Virus record (IMG/VR): IMGVR_UViG_3300002138_000145
Coordinates: 1 to 33,207 of that record
Reading direction: 5' to 3' (one strand)
From: a virus
DNA length: 33,207 bases
Positions 8,344 to 15,498 of this stretch are shown one piece after another (the stretch's first letter is position 1; each line of letters begins with the position of its first letter). The notes under the pieces were generated by a model. It was not told the DNA's origin. It saw only the letters and a program-made list of their open reading frames with translations, and did not search any database. The translations under genes and the position numbers were made by a program.

Positions 8344-9058
8344 CACGATTGTTTAAAAGCAATAAGTAAAGCAAATAGGCATCATTGACATCTTCAAGAG
8401 GTTTCTTGATTGTTTTTAAAAACATGATACTCATCTTGTGTTCCTTAAGAAATGAACAATACTTATCATTTAGATTATCATTTTCAATGAGTGCTAAGTA
8501 CATGTCTGGTTTAGTGAAAGATCCACCAGCAATTCCAAGCTTTGATCGATATGTATATTCAATTCTTGGATTCTTTCCGCCTATTTTTTTTTCAATAGGT
8601 ATGTAAGTAAGCTTGCATGTTTCCAGTTTTAAGCTCATTGGGGCGAGTATGGTGATGTCTGACGTGATTGTAAGTAGTTTCCTTCTTAGAAGCGTAGAAA
8701 ACGTCACTAAGTCGATTATATCACCTGCAGCGGATGAATATGAGTATCCCTCTATTGCAATCTTGGTTGGTAGTGTTGAATCAATTTCTTTTTTAATGTC
8801 TTCAAGAATCATTGTAGTGATTGCATCATACAATTTCATTTTTTGAATTTCATTAGCTGAGTATCCTTCAACATAATCAAGATTTATATAGCGATAAGTA
8901 ATGACATCTTTACATAAATCAAACCACTTGCTGAGCTTTGTTAGTTTTGTATTCTTTGCATCTGATTCTCTGCAGTAGTTGAATGCTTTGCCATTTATCA
9001 CTACACCAGTAGATATAATAGATGGATCGACACCAATTAAGTTATGTGTATTATTCAT
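8333..9058 (-). CDS. RuvC-like Holliday junction resolvase/nuclease
   Basis: A 241-residue RNase H-fold nuclease from the ATG at 9058; longer in-frame starts at 9064, 9094 (ATG) and 9100 (TTG) add only an unlikely hydrophobic extension. Acidic residues are at the expected RuvC positions: Asp11 in I-G-V-D-P-S, Glu103 in I-A-I-E-G-Y-S and Asp223/Asp226 in E-D-V-N-D-A-Y at the end of a helix. The I-x-G-D-P-S-x-x-x-T/S-G start is typical of RuvC-type resolvases, which cut four-way junctions; phages use them to debranch DNA before packaging. Its last codons overlap the 35-bp repeat that seeded the neighbouring duplication. It lacks the shared N-terminal sequence. Confidence 0.75.
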   Translation of the reverse strand: MNNTHNLIGVDPSIISTGVVINGKAFNYCRESDAKNTKLTKLSKWFDLCKDVITYRYINLDYVEGYSANEIQKMKLYDAITTMILEDIKKEIDSTLPTKIAIEGYSYSSAAGDIIDLVTFSTLLRRKLLTITSDITILAPMSLKLETCKLTYIPIEKKIGGKNPRIEYTYRSKLGIAGGSFTKPDMYLALIENDNLNDKYCSFLKEHKMSIMFLKTIKKPLEDVNDAYLLYLLLLNNRVGV

Positions 9059-9119
9059 ATACATTTTATAAAAAAATATCCAATTGTTTAACATAATCAA
9101 ATAATATCAATGAATAAGT

Positions 9120-9980
9120 TTATAGATACGTTAATAATATATTTTCTATGCGTCCGCCTTCTTGATAAATTGAACAATCAAATAACATATAACCATTAGA
9201 ATTTGGACCATCACCAGAAGTAGGTAGTGTGTATTTTAAAACGTCATTAACATAATATTTAATTTCATTATTTAACCGATCAATACGTTGCACATCACCT
9301 GCTACATAACCACCAAATGATGTTAAATTCGTGCCATTAGAATATAGGTAATATGATGTACCAGAAACAGATATAGCATATTGAATATCAGTGTAATGTG
9401 AATTAATATCAGCATATGTAACACCGCCAAAAGAATCGCTATATACACCAGCTAACTTAAATTCTATTTTAAATTGTTTATTAGTAGGTATTTTAAAATT
9501 TGCTTTTGCGTTCCAACCCGTACCACCAGTTATTTTTTCAACAGTACCATCACTTGTATTAGTATTTACAAGTGTAATCCATTCAACTTGTGTTTTTGGG
9601 TCAGTTATTATATTAACTGGGAATTTTGTACCAATTGTTGGCGACGATAATTCATTATAGTATGTAGCATCAAATTCAGTTGGAAATTTATTAATTGCGT
9701 AATCAAGTGCGCATAATAATTTATTGATATCAAATCCAGTTAATTCGTCTGGTTTGATATCACCAATTGATGTCTTAAAATCAATTATTGCTTGTGGTAA
9801 ATTTTCCAAAAATGTATTCATAAATAATAACTGACCAGCAATATGCAAATTATCAAAATATTTGTTATCATTTACAAAATTCACAACATTTACAAAATTT
9901 ACAATACTGGCCACATCTATAGCAAAATTATTACCAAGTTCAGTTATGTATGCTTCTATAGTTACTATTGGATCTGGCAT
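9120..9980 (-). CDS. Lectin-like (jelly-roll) virion or adhesion protein
   Basis: A 286-residue protein without the shared N-terminal sequence, although it sits among genes that have it. Residues 1-115 are helical (V-N-F-V-N-x-V-N-F-V-N repeats, then L-L-C-A-L-D-Y-A-I). Residues about 125-286 look like a concanavalin-type beta sandwich: G-W-N-A-K-A-N-F, Q-F-K-I-E-F-K-L, V-Q-R-I-D-R, N-E-I-K-Y-Y-V-N-D-V-L-K-Y and a terminal G-G-R-I-E-N-I-L-L. This pattern is common in carbohydrate-binding and phage adhesion modules. The start overlaps the preceding stop (TAATG). A receptor-binding or head-decoration role is plausible but not proven. Confidence 0.6.
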   Translation of the reverse strand: MPDPIVTIEAYITELGNNFAIDVASIVNFVNVVNFVNDNKYFDNLHIAGQLLFMNTFLENLPQAIIDFKTSIGDIKPDELTGFDINKLLCALDYAINKFPTEFDATYYNELSSPTIGTKFPVNIITDPKTQVEWITLVNTNTSDGTVEKITGGTGWNAKANFKIPTNKQFKIEFKLAGVYSDSFGGVTYADINSHYTDIQYAISVSGTSYYLYSNGTNLTSFGGYVAGDVQRIDRLNNEIKYYVNDVLKYTLPTSGDGPNSNGYMLFDCSIYQEGGRIENILLTYL

Positions 9981-10972
9981 TACATTATCTTATCTGTTGC
10001 TTTCAAATGTTTAAGTTTATCCATACCATAAAAAGTATCAAGTACACGAACTTTAACAACACCCATTTCACCCATTCTGTTACCAGGTGCTGAGTTACGT
10101 GGTTTTAGCATAACCGTAAGCCATAAAATGTCATTACGTTCAACACTCTTATATGTAAGATTTGTAGATTGTAAATTTGATGCCCTAGATTCATTTTTAC
10201 GTGTAAGAATTTCTTCAGTTTTTTCTTTACCAAACATCTCTTCCATTTCAGTTTCAGAAATAATACCAATAGAACGTTCTACAAATACTGAATCAATATC
10301 ACATTCAATAGTACCGTCATAATCACTTACTACATCATAGAAAACTTTCTGTGCAGTGAATGATACCTTTGACACCCTTCCACTGTATTGGAGATTACCA
10401 TCAATATCAACAACAGCAACTTCCTGGTTGATGCCATGTGCTGCTGGAAATGATAGACTTTCATTAGTTGATTCATCATTTAATGAATCAATACTCTTTG
10501 TATATTCTAAACCTGGTTTTCCTTTTATAATTGTTGCGGAGTTTACACCTTTTAATATTTGCCATTCTGGGCCAAGATGTTTTTTAGCATAAGCTAGATA
10601 TAACATTAATCGTTGATTTGTTGACCCTATTTTTTTCTCTTTAGCCTCAAATTCAATAATATTAATACCTGGTTCTCTTTTTAATACATCTTTTACAACT
10701 AATATAATTGTTGTCATAATACGATATTGATCATGTGTATTAGTTTCTTTATCTGCTTCATGATCATATCCTTTTAAATCAAATGAAATATTTGTTTTTT
10801 CACCATCTTGTGTGTACGTATGTGTCATATAAATTTCATATTCTTCATTACGTTCAGTAATAAAAAATCCAGAATATCCACCAAAAGGTGATGGTTCTAT
10901 TGTATAATTATATGATTTCGTACCTTCACCAATCTCATTAATTGCACGAAATTCATTGATTGTTGTTATCAT
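9980..10972 (-). CDS. Common-N-terminus multi-domain protein, unknown cargo
   Basis: A 330-residue protein starting MITTINEFRAINE, among the clearest copies of the shared sequence, with I-N-E at 11-13. Residues about 20-150 form an alpha/beta region ending in L-Y-L-A-Y-A-K-K-H-L-G-P-E-W. A linker (about 165-180) contains S-L-N-D-E-S-T-N-E-S. A beta-rich, SH3-like segment follows (V-V-D-I-D-G-N-L-Q-Y-S-G-R-V), then a C-terminal segment with W-L-T-V-M-L-K-P-R. No catalytic motif recognised. The stop overlaps the lectin-like gene and the start overlaps the upstream stop. Its tag DNA shares an exact 21-bp repeat with the next upstream gene. Confidence 0.75.
   Translation of the reverse strand: MITTINEFRAINEIGEGTKSYNYTIEPSPFGGYSGFFITERNEEYEIYMTHTYTQDGEKTNISFDLKGYDHEADKETNTHDQYRIMTTIILVVKDVLKREPGINIIEFEAKEKKIGSTNQRLMLYLAYAKKHLGPEWQILKGVNSATIIKGKPGLEYTKSIDSLNDESTNESLSFPAAHGINQEVAVVDIDGNLQYSGRVSKVSFTAQKVFYDVVSDYDGTIECDIDSVFVERSIGIISETEMEEMFGKEKTEEILTRKNESRASNLQSTNLTYKSVERNDILWLTVMLKPRNSAPGNRMGEMGVVKVRVLDTFYGMDKLKHLKATDKIM
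10946..10966. repeat. 21-bp repeat in tag-coding DNA, copy A
   Basis: Identical to 11353-11373. It encodes the T-T-I-N-E-F-R core of the shared N-terminal sequence; the flanking coding regions are unrelated. Confidence 0.85.
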
Positions 10973-11379
10973 GCCTGAACATTTTCTGTTTGATTTACAA
11001 ATTGTTCAATAAATTTATTTGTAAAATTACCTTGATCATCAAATACATTAAATTCTACATCATCATCATAACATACCATAGGGTACAAAGCTTTTGAATT
11101 ATATGTTGTACCAAAAAAAACATTTTCACCATTAACTGTTATTGGATAGTTTGTAACATATAAGCAATCATATTCATTAGATAAAGCAATATTGAAAGCT
11201 TCACCAGATTCTTCTATCTCAATAGTTATTCCTTCAGGAACTCTACCATCAAGAATTTTTAAAGCTAGCTGTCCCATACACTTCAATAATTTAGATTCAT
11301 TGAAGAAATCACGCGGTATTACTCTATTATGATTGTCATATCTTTCATTTGTACGAAATTCATTGATTGTTGTATACAT
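10969..11379 (-). CDS. Common-N-terminus small protein, unknown
   Basis: A 136-residue protein starting MYTTINEFRTNERYD. The shared motif is intact but the last part is shortened, with T-N-E in place of L/I-x-E, so processing at that point is doubtful. Residues 25-110 are mixed alpha/beta with several acidic patches (C-Y-D-D-D-V-E-F-N-V-F-D-D). The C-terminus is helical. The stop overlaps the start of the 9980-10972 gene, and the start overlaps the stop of the deoxyribosyltransferase/NUDIX gene. No family recognised. Confidence 0.7.
   Translation of the reverse strand: MYTTINEFRTNERYDNHNRVIPRDFFNESKLLKCMGQLALKILDGRVPEGITIEIEESGEAFNIALSNEYDCLYVTNYPITVNGENVFFGTTYNSKALYPMVCYDDDVEFNVFDDQGNFTNKFIEQFVNQTENVQA
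11353..11373. repeat. 21-bp repeat in tag-coding DNA, copy B
   Basis: Identical to 10946-10966 and placed the same way relative to its start codon, although the two proteins differ completely after the tag. Confidence 0.85.
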
Positions 11380-12566
11380 TATACATTAGGACTGTTTTTT
11401 ATAGTTGTTGTGTTTAATACATTCATTACCATACCAAGATTCGACCAATCAATATAATCATTATCTATAATCTCTTGCAGTGTAAAAATATGTAGTTCTG
11501 TTCTTTCTGTGTCAGCTTCGTTTCCAAAAATCTTACCTACATTGTTCTTAACATTTATATACTCTGCATCAGACATAGTATAACCATACAAATGACATTT
11601 ATGTGTAAGAATTGTTGCTGCTAGTTGACGTGCACTAATGTATTCAAGTCGTGCAAGATTCATCCCGCCGATTCCTGTTTCTTCTTTGAGTTCTTCAATA
11701 ACAACAGCCATTGGATCTTCACCAGGTTTCACACTGGAACCACCCGGTATTTCATAAACAAGGCCTTTTGTATTATTAACTGGTGATCTGAATTCAGATA
11801 CAAGAACAATCTCTGTATCCATCAAATTATTATTTGGATAATACATCACACATGAACTGATATCAGGTCTTGAGAATATAAATTCATTATTTTTGTAACG
11901 ATTTTCATTACGAATAAAAACGTTTACCCAAAGAGAAAATGCAAATATTTTATTGTTTGAAGGAATGCGATAGGTATTTAAAACTCGAGCATCACTGATC
12001 CAGTTTCCATTTGCTTTTAATTGTTTATACCAAGATTGAAACTGATCAAGCAACCAAATTTCTTGTGGTATCATTCGTTCACCATCAACACGTGGTGCAT
12101 CTTGTTGTATCTTTATAATATGACGAAGTGCACTAAATAAATCATTGAATGTCGGAACTTTAAGTTCTTTAGCCCACCACTCTTGATAATCTGTTTTGTC
12201 TGCTCCAGATTCAATAGAAAGTACACATTTACCTGAGTCCTTCCAAAATCCCCATTCATCATTTGTTGTAAGACCTAATAATCCAGATTCAATATTACGA
12301 TTAATGTGAAATAAAATATTGTCAGACATACGTAGACATTTCGACTCCCACATGACTTGTGTTTTCCAGTTGAAATTATCATCAAAACTTCCATCTTCAG
12401 ATTCAGGTACAAACACAACACCATCGTATTCAAGTACACGAAGAATTTCTAAAGCATTTATACGCCATGATATTCCATCCTGTCCAGGACGAAGTGATGG
12501 ACCAGCTAAGAATATAGATTTATTTATCTGATTTGGAATGGCTTGTTGTGTGTATATGATTCTCAT
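11379..12566 (-). CDS. Nucleoside deoxyribosyltransferase-like / NUDIX hydrolase fusion
   Basis: A 395-residue two-domain enzyme. Residues about 15-150 resemble the nucleoside 2-deoxyribosyltransferase superfamily: S-I-F-L-A-G-P (17-23), S-W-R (33-35), W-E near 73 and S-D-N-I-L-F-H. Such enzymes cleave or transfer the N-glycosidic bond of nucleosides or nucleotides. Residues about 210-380 are a NUDIX domain with box P-G-G-S-S-V-K-P-G-E (275-283) and E-E-L-K-E-E-T-G-I (291-299). The usual Arg is Glu and the Gly-Glu spacing has one extra residue, but the metal-binding Glu cluster is intact. It has no shared tag. Family knowledge suggests nucleotide or NAD-derivative hydrolysis; the substrate is unknown. 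Confidence 0.8.
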   Translation of the reverse strand: MRIIYTQQAIPNQINKSIFLAGPSLRPGQDGISWRINALEILRVLEYDGVVFVPESEDGSFDDNFNWKTQVMWESKCLRMSDNILFHINRNIESGLLGLTTNDEWGFWKDSGKCVLSIESGADKTDYQEWWAKELKVPTFNDLFSALRHIIKIQQDAPRVDGERMIPQEIWLLDQFQSWYKQLKANGNWISDARVLNTYRIPSNNKIFAFSLWVNVFIRNENRYKNNEFIFSRPDISSCVMYYPNNNLMDTEIVLVSEFRSPVNNTKGLVYEIPGGSSVKPGEDPMAVVIEELKEETGIGGMNLARLEYISARQLAATILTHKCHLYGYTMSDAEYINVKNNVGKIFGNEADTERTELHIFTLQEIIDNDYIDWSNLGMVMNVLNTTTIKNSPNV

Positions 12567-13159
12567 CAGCGAACAATTTTATTTTCTTTGATTAATTTGT
12601 AAAGCTGTGCTTGCTCTCTCCATCTATTAACCGTTTTAGGTTGTTGTGCAAAAGCAATTAATGCTTCTTCTTTAGTATTAAAACCACCTAATACATCATC
12701 ACCTTTAAAAAGAACATAATGTTCTTTCATTGCTGCTTCATTTGTTGATTCAACAGGTAATTGTGTAACAGTTGATCCAGCCACAGTGAAAGGTTTATCC
12801 CATTCACCAACAGTCATTGTTACATAGTAATTGGGTATACTTCCATAATCACCATCATGTGAAACTTCACGATTATTACGAAGAGCAATATCTGCAATAC
12901 CTTGAAGCAACTCTTGTGCTTGAGGCATATCAGCATAATTTGATTTGATGTAATAATGATTTACTGGTTCGTTTGTTCTTGATGAATCAAGACGTAATTC
13001 TATAGGTGCAGAAATAATTGCAATACGAATAGTATTGTATGATGTTCGAATACTAAATCGACACTGTGGATAAGTACGTTTTATTTCTGATGCAAGCTGC
13101 TGTAAATCAGCTTGCTGATTCTCATTAAGTTGACGAAATTTATCAATAGAAGTGATCAT
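12566..13159 (-). CDS. Common-N-terminus protein with LPD29-like domain
   Basis: A 197-residue protein starting MITSIDKFRQLNE, with L-N-E at 11-13. Residues about 17-125 resemble the large polyvalent-protein-associated domain LPD29: a helix, P-Q-C-R-F-S-I-R-T, I-R-I-A, then a helix and a Y-Y-V-T-M-T-V-G-E-W-D-K-P-F strand. LPD domains occur in big injected phage and mobile-element polyproteins, which fits a packaged effector, but the assignment is from memory of the pattern only. After a V-E-S-T-N-E linker (about 136-141) the last 55 residues form a small alpha/beta segment. The start has ATATATAAG 18 nt upstream. The stop overlaps the deoxyribosyltransferase/NUDIX start. Confidence 0.7.
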   Translation of the reverse strand: MITSIDKFRQLNENQQADLQQLASEIKRTYPQCRFSIRTSYNTIRIAIISAPIELRLDSSRTNEPVNHYYIKSNYADMPQAQELLQGIADIALRNNREVSHDGDYGSIPNYYVTMTVGEWDKPFTVAGSTVTQLPVESTNEAAMKEHYVLFKGDDVLGGFNTKEEALIAFAQQPKTVNRWREQAQLYKLIKENKIVR

Positions 13160-13177
13160 GTCAAATTGACGGTTTCA

Positions 13178-13186
13178 CTTATATAT
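13178..13186 (-). promoter_or_regulatory. Proposed late promoter of the LPD29-like gene
   Basis: ATATATAAG followed by TGAAA on the minus strand, 18 nt upstream of the ATG at 13159. The identical ATATATAAGTGAAA precedes the neighbouring 65-residue gene. Confidence 0.6.
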
Positions 13187-13198
13187 TAATTGATAAAT

Positions 13199-13396
13199 TT
13201 AATGATTCAAATTATAAAGAGCTTTAATTGTATGATCTGAAAGTTTATCAGGATTAAAATCTGATAAACCACAACCACTAAGCCCACTAACTTTAGAACT
13301 AGAACGTCGACAAATATCAATTTTTGTAGATTGTCCTAATCTATTCCACCAAAATTTATGGGCTTCCGATTTAAATTCGTTTATATTAGTTAACAT
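13199..13396 (-). CDS. Common-N-terminus mini-protein (65 aa)
   Basis: A 65-residue protein starting MLTNINEFKSEAHKFWW. It has the shared tag start but no L/I-x-E end, and only about 50 residues of body: W-W-N-R-L-G-Q-S-T-K-I-D-I-C-R-R, then a Ser/Gly-rich turn, then a short helix. It has its own ATATATAAG element 18 nt upstream and stands apart from its neighbours by about 30-40 nt, which supports a real gene. It could be a small packaged peptide or a truncated former larger member. No family recognised. Confidence 0.6.
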   Translation of the reverse strand: MLTNINEFKSEAHKFWWNRLGQSTKIDICRRSSSKVSGLSGCGLSDFNPDKLSDHTIKALYNLNH

Positions 13397-13414
13397 TAGT
13401 AAAAAAATCTTTCA

Positions 13415-13423
13415 CTTATATAT
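13415..13423 (-). promoter_or_regulatory. Proposed late promoter of the 65-aa gene
   Basis: ATATATAAG (then TGAAAG) on the minus strand, 18 nt upstream of the ATG at 13396 and touching the dCMP deaminase stop codon. Confidence 0.6.
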
Positions 13424-13863
13424 CAAATTGAAAGTTGTTTTAGAGTCAAACCAAAAATATTATCAGATAGATTGTTATGATATTTATGAATAAAGTATAC
13501 TTCTTTGATTCCTGTATAAGCAATATGTTTAGCACAATTGTCACATGGTTCATGTGTACAGTACATGATACTGTCTTCTTTGATCTCAGTAGATGATTTT
13601 GCAGCAGTAAGAAGTGCAGACATCTCGGCATGAATTTCATTTCTACTCGACCAGCCATTATGTGCATTTACAAATTCATCATCTGTAAGATGAGCAAATT
13701 TATCGCAACAGTTTTCGTGTCCTGGAAGAGTTCCATTTACACCAGTTGCAATGATCTTGTGTTTATGCACAATAAGTGATGCAACATGGAGCTTGCGACA
13801 TTTTGATGCCTCTGCAAGCTCCATGCACATTTTAAGATATATGGTATGTTTTGTATCACACAT
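13423..13863 (-). CDS. cd: dCMP deaminase
   Basis: A 146-residue zinc-dependent deoxycytidylate deaminase converting dCMP to dUMP. The catalytic motif H-A-E is at 78-80 and P-C-D-N-C at 106-110. G-V-N-G-T-L-P-G-H-E-N-C-C (41-53) matches the family's nucleotide-binding and extra zinc region. Length is close to other bacterial and phage dCMP deaminases. It lies 29 nt downstream of the thymidylate-synthase-family gene. A TATATTTG box ends only 4 nt before the ATG, so the transcript may be leaderless. Confidence 0.93.
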   Translation of the reverse strand: MCDTKHTIYLKMCMELAEASKCRKLHVASLIVHKHKIIATGVNGTLPGHENCCDKFAHLTDDEFVNAHNGWSSRNEIHAEMSALLTAAKSSTEIKEDSIMYCTHEPCDNCAKHIAYTGIKEVYFIHKYHNNLSDNIFGLTLKQLSI

Positions 13864-13867
13864 ACCA

Positions 13868-13875
13868 CAAATATA
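13868..13875 (-). promoter_or_regulatory. Putative TATATTTG (Bacteroidota-type -7) promoter of dCMP deaminase
   Basis: TATATTTG on the minus strand fits the Bacteroidota -7 consensus TAnnTTTG. It ends 4 nt before the ATG at 13863, which would place transcription start at or next to the start codon. Confidence 0.45.
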
Positions 13876-13892
13876 CTAATTTATTTGATAAT

Positions 13893-14999
13893 TTAATTAG
13901 AAAGCTCTAATTTTATTACTGGACTTGATTGATAGTTATAAACAGTGATGTCTTCAAACTTGAATTGGAAGATGTCCGTAACGTCAGGATTTAGTGATAC
14001 AATAGGAAGATCAAAGTGTTCAGCTTTAAATTGGGCTTTGATAGGCTCGATATGATTATTATAAAGATGTGTATCCCCAAGTGAGCACACAAGTTCTTCT
14101 GGTATCATATTTACACATTGTGCAATCATTTGTAATAATAAGCCATATAGTGCTTCATCAAAACAAATTCCTAACCCAATATCAACGCTACGCATATTGT
14201 AAATCAATGATATTGAACGCTTTGGAACATTGATAGACGGTTCGTTCATGAGATCTTCAAAAAATAAATCACCGTCAGCAATCGCATAACTGTTCAAATT
14301 ACTACGTGTATCATTATCATAATGAGGATGGTAATAATTATTTTTTGTATCAAAGAAAATGTTCTTTCGTTCTTCTAAGGTAAGTTCACGTGTAAATACC
14401 TGGAAAGCATAGTGACATGGTGGAAGAACTGCCTTTGCAACATTGATCGGATCCCATGCTGTAACTAGCATACGTCTTGAATCAGGATTGTTTTTAAGTG
14501 TATCAATAAGTTCCTGAATTTGATTCACTTGGTCGCGCCAGTTTACCCATTCTGCGCCATAAACCTTATTCAATTCACCCCACTTTGCAGCAAAGATATC
14601 ATCAGTCTTGATCTTTTCAATGAATTCATCACGGGTAAACATAGAAAGTGTTCCATCTCCATTATCACGCATCCATTCATTGAATTCATCTGAGTTAGCT
14701 GAACAGAGTGTTGCGTATTTTTTGTAGCAGTCTCCTACCCAGATGTAAACATTATTGTCTACAAGGTATTTGATGTTTGTGTCTCCTTTTAGAAACCAAA
14801 TAAGTTCATGGAATACACCTTTAAAGAACATCTTCTTTGATGTGAGGAGTGGGAAGCCTTCAGACATATTATGTCTGATCATCTTACCAAAAAGTTTGCG
14901 TGTACCGGTTCCAGTACGATCACCGCTGTCATAACCATTTGAAATGATATCCTGTACCAGATCAAGGTATTTTGTGTCTAATGTGTTTGATTTTGTCAT
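13893..14999 (-). CDS. Thymidylate-synthase-family enzyme with dCMP-type active site
   Basis: A 368-residue member of the thymidylate synthase/dCMP hydroxymethylase family (typically about 245-320 residues). Conserved elements: D-R-T-G-T-G (27-32), H-E-L-I-W-F-L-K-G-D-T-N (Glu65), N-P-D-S-R-R (171-176), catalytic Cys195 in P-P-C-H, N-M-R-S-V-D and G-D-T-H-L-Y-N-N-H. Where thymidylate synthases have F-N-I-A (the Asn reading dUMP, E. coli N177, L. casei N229), this protein has F-D-E-A with Asp281. T4 dCMP hydroxymethylase has Asp there, and the L. casei N229D mutant is known to act on dCMP. Extra segments lie at about 96-135 and 203-255. It could be a dCMP methylase or hydroxymethylase rather than a dTMP producer. 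Confidence 0.88.
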   Translation of the reverse strand: MTKSNTLDTKYLDLVQDIISNGYDSGDRTGTGTRKLFGKMIRHNMSEGFPLLTSKKMFFKGVFHELIWFLKGDTNIKYLVDNNVYIWVGDCYKKYATLCSANSDEFNEWMRDNGDGTLSMFTRDEFIEKIKTDDIFAAKWGELNKVYGAEWVNWRDQVNQIQELIDTLKNNPDSRRMLVTAWDPINVAKAVLPPCHYAFQVFTRELTLEERKNIFFDTKNNYYHPHYDNDTRSNLNSYAIADGDLFFEDLMNEPSINVPKRSISLIYNMRSVDIGLGICFDEALYGLLLQMIAQCVNMIPEELVCSLGDTHLYNNHIEPIKAQFKAEHFDLPIVSLNPDVTDIFQFKFEDITVYNYQSSPVIKLELSN

Positions 15000-15036
15000 G
15001 GTGATTATACATATTTAAACACAAGTTGTTTAATAG

Positions 15037-15062
15037 AAAAGGACAACAATTGTTGTCCTTTC
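15037..15062 (-). terminator. Terminator after the 131-aa common-N-terminus gene
   Basis: A 9-bp stem (aaggacaac / gttgtcctt) with an aatt loop and a T-rich tail on the minus strand, directly after the stop at 15064. Confidence 0.7.
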
Positions 15063-15063
15063 T

Positions 15064-15459
15064 TTATAATGTTGTATAACCTTCTGGCGTTTTCAGTTTG
15101 ATACTTTCAATATTAACAAAGTCTGTCATACTTATAGTCTTTTTTACTACATCGATAATTCTATCTATTGTTACACGATCGTTTTCACTGAGTCTGAATA
15201 CATATTCCATTGGGTGAAGATATGCATATTGCACAATACCAGTTCCAGTTGCTTCAGGAACGTTCCATTCATTATGTTTATCTTGTAATTGTAACATACC
15301 AATTATACCGGCAGCTATTCCATCCATCTCTTCATGTTGTTCTGGTGTTCCTGTCCATCCAGGTCCCCATTTGTATGGTGTATTGAGATTAAATGATAAT
15401 TTGATCTCTTGTTGATTCATCTCATTTAGAGACTTCCATTCATTTATTGATGTGAACAT
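15064..15459 (-). CDS. Common-N-terminus protein (131 aa), unknown
   Basis: Begins MFTSINEWKSLNE with L-N-E at 11-13. The body contains I-K-L-S-F-N-L-N-T-P-Y-K-W-G-P-G-W-T-G-T-P-E, then a helix (H-E-E-M-D-G-I-A-A-G-I-I-G-M-L-Q), a Y-V-F-R-L-S strand and a C-terminal helix-strand. It is compact and probably a single alpha/beta domain of about 115 residues. It has its own upstream ATATATAAAA element (19 nt from the ATG) and its own terminator, so it can be transcribed as a single gene. No family recognised. Confidence 0.7.
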   Translation of the reverse strand: MFTSINEWKSLNEMNQQEIKLSFNLNTPYKWGPGWTGTPEQHEEMDGIAAGIIGMLQLQDKHNEWNVPEATGTGIVQYAYLHPMEYVFRLSENDRVTIDRIIDVVKKTISMTDFVNIESIKLKTPEGYTTL

Positions 15460-15478
15460 TATGTTTAAAATATCTTTT

Positions 15479-15488
15479 TTTTATATAT
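15479..15488 (-). promoter_or_regulatory. Proposed late promoter of the 131-aa gene
   Basis: ATATATAAAA on the minus strand, 19 nt upstream of the ATG at 15459, followed by a purine-rich leader. Confidence 0.55.
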
Positions 15489-15498
15489 GGTTTGAGTA

